The notes under the pieces are model-generated. The model saw only the letters and a list, made by a program, of their open reading frames with translations. It did no database searches and was not told where the DNA came from. Shown here in pieces: positions 61,557 to 64,000 of a DNA stretch of 64,000 nt. Position 1 is the first letter of the stretch, and the number at the start of each line of letters is the position of its first letter. The DNA comes from JAOADN01 sp049323795 (GTDB lineage: Bacteria > Pseudomonadota > Alphaproteobacteria > Rhodobacterales > Rhodobacteraceae). Position numbers and translations under genes: made by a program. Location of the stretch: positions 1 to 64,000 of the forward strand of contig JBMOOH010000050.1 in assembly GCA_049323795.1 (NCBI GenBank), read 5' to 3'.

Positions 61557-61853
61557 ATGCGACCCGGTACACCCGTTTCCGCCGACGCGGCCGAGACGCT
61601 CGCGCTGAGAGCGATCGCCTTCGTCGCGGCCGAGGCGGACCTGCTCGGCGCCTTCCTCGCGCAGAGCGGGGCCGACCCGTCCGAACTCGGCGCGCGTCTT
61701 GCCGACCGGACCTTTCTGGCCGGCGTTCTGGACTTCGTGCTTTCGGACGATGCCGTGGCCAGGGCCTTCTCGCAGAGCGAGGCGCTTCCGCCGGGTGCCA
61801 TCCTCGCCGCGCGCGGGGCGCTCCCCGGCGGGGGGCTCAGGCACTGGACCTGA
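61557..61853 (+). CDS. DUF3572 family protein
   Basis: The 98-residue helical protein fits DUF3572: AAETLALRAIAFVAAEADLL, GAFLAQSGADPSELGARLAD and VLDFVLSDDAVARAF. Function unknown. It is typically encoded beside pleD, as here. ATG at 61557 gives the family start; ATG at 61527 would include the CtrA-like box. Confidence 0.85.
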   Translation: MRPGTPVSADAAETLALRAIAFVAAEADLLGAFLAQSGADPSELGARLADRTFLAGVLDFVLSDDAVARAFSQSEALPPGAILAARGALPGGGLRHWT

Positions 61854-61919
61854 CGCGGGATTGCATTGCCGCCGCGCATCGGACAGGGTCGACCCGCGCC
61901 AGCCGGGGAAAGGGCGAGC

Positions 61920-62633
61920 ATGAGGGTCACTGGACTGCTGTTCGACAAGGACGGAACGCTTTTCGACTTCATGGCGACCTGGGGCGCGTGGACGCGAAGG
62001 CTTGTCGAGGACCTGGCGGGCGGCGCCGGGCCGGCCGGGCCTGAGGAACTCGGCCGGGCGATCGGATACGATGTCGCCTCCGGGCGGTTCTCTCCGGACA
62101 GTCCGGTGATCGCGCATACGCCGCCGGAAATCGCCGGACGGCTCCTGCCGCTTCTGCCCGGCCGGGAACTGCCGGACCTCGTCGACAGGATGAACCGGCT
62201 GTCGGCCATGGCCGACATGGCCGAGGCCGTGCCGCTGAAGCCGCTCTTCCGGTCATTCCGCGCCCGCGGTCTGAAAGTCGGACTGGTGACCAATGATGCC
62301 GAGGAACCGGCCCGCGCGCATCTGGCCAAGGCGGGAATCGCCGACCTGTTCGACTTCGTCTCGGGCAGCGACAGCGGCTACGGGGCCAAGCCTGCGCCCG
62401 GCCCGCTTCTCACCTTTGCCCTGCGCTTCTCGCTCCGGCCGCAGGACGTGGCGATGGTCGGGGACAGCCGCCACGACCTGATGGCGGGCCGTGCGGCAGG
62501 CATGCGGACGGTCGGGGTGCTGACCGGTCTGGCCGGCGCGGCCGAGCTTGCGCCGGATGCCGACGTGGTTCTCCCCGACATCGGCCACCTGCCCGACTGG
62601 CTCGACGGACGAGTACGCCCGGCAGCCACTTGA
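61920..62633 (+). CDS. HAD-family phosphatase, Gph-like
   Basis: The 237-residue enzyme has motif I LLFDKDGTLFDF, motif II VGLVTNDAEEP (T in place of the more common S), motif III Lys in GAKPAPGPLL and motif IV VAMVGDSRHDLMAG. The alpha-helical cap is of subclass I. Phosphoglycolate phosphatase or a related activity is likely. ATG at 61920 is the natural start. Confidence 0.88.
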   Translation: MRVTGLLFDKDGTLFDFMATWGAWTRRLVEDLAGGAGPAGPEELGRAIGYDVASGRFSPDSPVIAHTPPEIAGRLLPLLPGRELPDLVDRMNRLSAMADMAEAVPLKPLFRSFRARGLKVGLVTNDAEEPARAHLAKAGIADLFDFVSGSDSGYGAKPAPGPLLTFALRFSLRPQDVAMVGDSRHDLMAGRAAGMRTVGVLTGLAGAAELAPDADVVLPDIGHLPDWLDGRVRPAAT

Positions 62634-62654
62634 GCGAAAAACGACAGAGTGCCG

Positions 62655-62689
62655 TCGCAAATTTCTGCGATCTGGCGGTTCGCTGCGAA
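62655..62689. promoter_or_regulatory. Double inverted repeat before the MttB-like gene
   Basis: TCGCA-AATTTC-TGCGA at 62655-62670 is followed nine bases after its second arm by TTCGC-T-GCGAA at 62679-62689. Both share the GCGA element. They lie within 70 bp of the start codon, where an operator would sit. Confidence 0.45.
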
Positions 62690-62722
62690 GATGCTGGCCG
62701 CGTTCCGAACGGAGGGTTCCTC

Positions 62723-64000
62723 TTGGCCGACGACAGCAGACGAAAGCGCGCGGGCGGGCGGGCCGGCAATGCACGTCGCTCCGGGACCAGTGTCATCGAC
62801 CAGATGCCGTGGCGCATCCCGATCAACCATGACAGACCCACCGAACCGCTCACCGAGGACGGGGTCGCCGCGATCCACAAGGGCGCGATGCGGATCCTGT
62901 CCGACATCGGGATACGGTTCCTGAACGACGAGGCGCTGGGCCTGTTCCGCAGGGCGGGCTGCAGGGTCGAGGGCCAGACGGTCCGCATGGACGAGGATTT
63001 CGTGATGGAGATGGTGAAGCGGTGCCCGCCGCGCTTCGCCATGACGCCGCGCAACCCGGACAGGCGGATCTCGGTCGGCGGTCGCGAGCTTCTGTTCGGA
63101 AACGTGTCCTCGCCGCCGAACTACTGGGACCTCGAGCGCGGCAAGGTGCCCGGGTTCATGGACGGGTTCCGCGACTTCATCCGCCTGACGCAGTATTTCA
63201 ACTGCATCCACTTCGCCGGCGGCTATCCGGTCGAGCCCATCGACATCCACGCCTCGGTCCGGCATCTCGACTGCATCTACGAGAAGCTCGTTCTGACCGA
63301 CAAGGTGATCCATGCCTATTCGCTCGGCAAGGAGCGGGTCGAGGATGCGATGGAGATGGTGCGGATCGCCGGGGGCCTGACCCACGACGAGTTCCGGTCG
63401 CGGCCGCACATGTTCACCAACATCAACTCGGTCTCGCCCCTGAAGCACGATTTCCCGATGATCGACGGCGCGCTCCGGCTCGCCCGGGCGGGACAGGTGG
63501 TGATCGTCACGCCCTTCACGCTGGCCGGCGCGATGGCGCCCGTCACGATGTCGGGCGCCGTCACCCTGTCGATCGCCGAGGCGCTCAGCGCTATTGCCCT
63601 TCTGCAATACGCGGCGCCCGGTGCGCCCTGCATGATCGGCACATTCACCTCGAACGTCGACATGAAGTCGGGCGCGCCCGCCTTCGGCACGCCGGAATAC
63701 ATGCGCGCGACGCAGATGACCGGGCAGATGGCGCGGTTCTACGGGCTGCCCCTGCGGTCGTCGGGCGTCTGCGCCGCGAACGTTCCCGACGGGCAGGCGA
63801 TGTGGGAGACGTCGAATTCCCTCTGGGCGGCCGTCCAGTCGGGAACGCACATGGTCTACCACGCGGCCGGCTGGCTCGAGGGCGGGCTGATCGCAAGCCC
63901 CGAGAAGTTCATCATGGACTGCGAGGTCCTCCAGATGATCCAGCGCTACATGGAGCCGGTGACCTGGGCCACCACGCCCGAGGACATCGCCGTGGACACC
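62723..64000 (+). CDS. MttB-family methyltransferase (non-pyrrolysine), partial at the window end
   Basis: From a TTG at 62723, preceded by GGAGGG at six bases, 426 codons run without a stop to the window edge; the family is about 510 residues. Typical segments are RILSDIGIRFLNDEALGLF, TPFTLAGAMAPVTMSGAVTL, MKSGAPAFGTPEYMRATQMT and AANVPDGQAMWETSNSLWA. No in-frame TAG occurs, so it lacks the pyrrolysine of archaeal trimethylamine methyltransferase and belongs with the glycine-betaine (MtgB-like) branch, which transfers methyl groups to a corrinoid protein. The choline and carnitine genes upstream fit a betaine-type substrate. Confidence 0.9.
   Translation, partial: MADDSRRKRAGGRAGNARRSGTSVIDQMPWRIPINHDRPTEPLTEDGVAAIHKGAMRILSDIGIRFLNDEALGLFRRAGCRVEGQTVRMDEDFVMEMVKRCPPRFAMTPRNPDRRISVGGRELLFGNVSSPPNYWDLERGKVPGFMDGFRDFIRLTQYFNCIHFAGGYPVEPIDIHASVRHLDCIYEKLVLTDKVIHAYSLGKERVEDAMEMVRIAGGLTHDEFRSRPHMFTNINSVSPLKHDFPMIDGALRLARAGQVVIVTPFTLAGAMAPVTMSGAVTLSIAEALSAIALLQYAAPGAPCMIGTFTSNVDMKSGAPAFGTPEYMRATQMTGQMARFYGLPLRSSGVCAANVPDGQAMWETSNSLWAAVQSGTHMVYHAAGWLEGGLIASPEKFIMDCEVLQMIQRYMEPVTWATTPEDIAVDT

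Noticed and set aside
63700..63900. Pyrrolysine codon in the MttB-like gene
   Set aside because: I read the frame codon by codon to the window edge and found no in-frame TAG.
1..64000. CRISPR arrays, tRNA and rRNA genes, prophage
   Set aside because: I looked for spaced direct repeats, tRNA-like arms, rRNA and phage structural genes and saw none. A tRNA search program would be decisive for tRNA genes.

Overview
The window is chromosomal DNA, roughly 69-70 percent G+C by eye, from an alphaproteobacterium, most likely a member of the Rhodobacteraceae. This rests on the gene families and neighbourhoods seen: a BetI-type repressor with choXWV, a fused carnitine dehydrogenase/betainyl-CoA thioesterase beside a BKACE enzyme, gatCA without gatB, a type A alphaproteobacterial RNase P RNA, two DUF1127-like proteins, PleD beside DUF3572, and an FnrL-type operator. 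The genus assignment is inference.

Layout. 1-109 holds the 5' end of an IS5-like insertion sequence cut by the window edge. 125-3246 carries kynurenine-pathway genes (kynA, kynU) and a VOC protein; 3421-7026 a small methyltransferase and the proton-translocating transhydrogenase pntAB; 7198-9151 dtd, a sugar kinase and an Hsp20 gene with an FNR box. 9213-14678 is a compact six-gene minus-strand operon of envelope or stress proteins (27-residue membrane peptide, XpaC-like, TelA, DUF2927 lipoprotein, SPFH-GYF protein, zinc-ribbon membrane protein). 14777-22787 holds rluB, tadA, a DUF1127-like gene, a UPF0173 hydrolase, a ceramidase-like membrane protein, gatCA, an excalibur lipoprotein and an amidase. 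The RNase P RNA lies at about 22797-23210. 23333-29730 has DUF533, rpmG, VIT1-like, GNAT, Bax-inhibitor, DUF1127/LysR, quinone reductase and XRE genes, the last behind a perfect sigma-54 promoter match. 29799-34891 has hisN and two purine deaminases around an unknown membrane protein. 35044-40647 is a coupled run: mgtE, 5-formyl-THF cyclo-ligase, ymdB-like, a DMT permease and an SLC13 permease. 40851-43383 has yebC and the argP/argO-type pair.

The last third is centred on quaternary amines. choX, a secreted alpha/beta hydrolase, choW and choV run one way and betI-betA the other, with a BetI-type operator between them. A BKACE, a lipocalin lipoprotein and a carnitine dehydrogenase-thioesterase fusion then convert carnitine to glycine betaine. 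The window ends inside a non-pyrrolysine MttB-family methyltransferase that could act on betaine or a related amine. Choline and carnitine therefore both converge on betaine, although no betB is visible. Between these sit an XRE regulator, a fatty acid desaturase, Nudix and DUF983 genes, an EF-hand protein, a sigma factor with a membrane protein and a heavy-metal-sensor-like protein, PleD, DUF3572 and a HAD phosphatase.

The most unusual structure is a 100-102 bp MITE-like repeat with terminal inverted repeats, present three times (1243-1342, 7098-7199, 54383-54484). Two copies begin inside the stop codon of a gene. I do not recognise it as a described element. Most long overlapping ORFs in this high-GC DNA are antisense or out-of-frame shadows and are left out.
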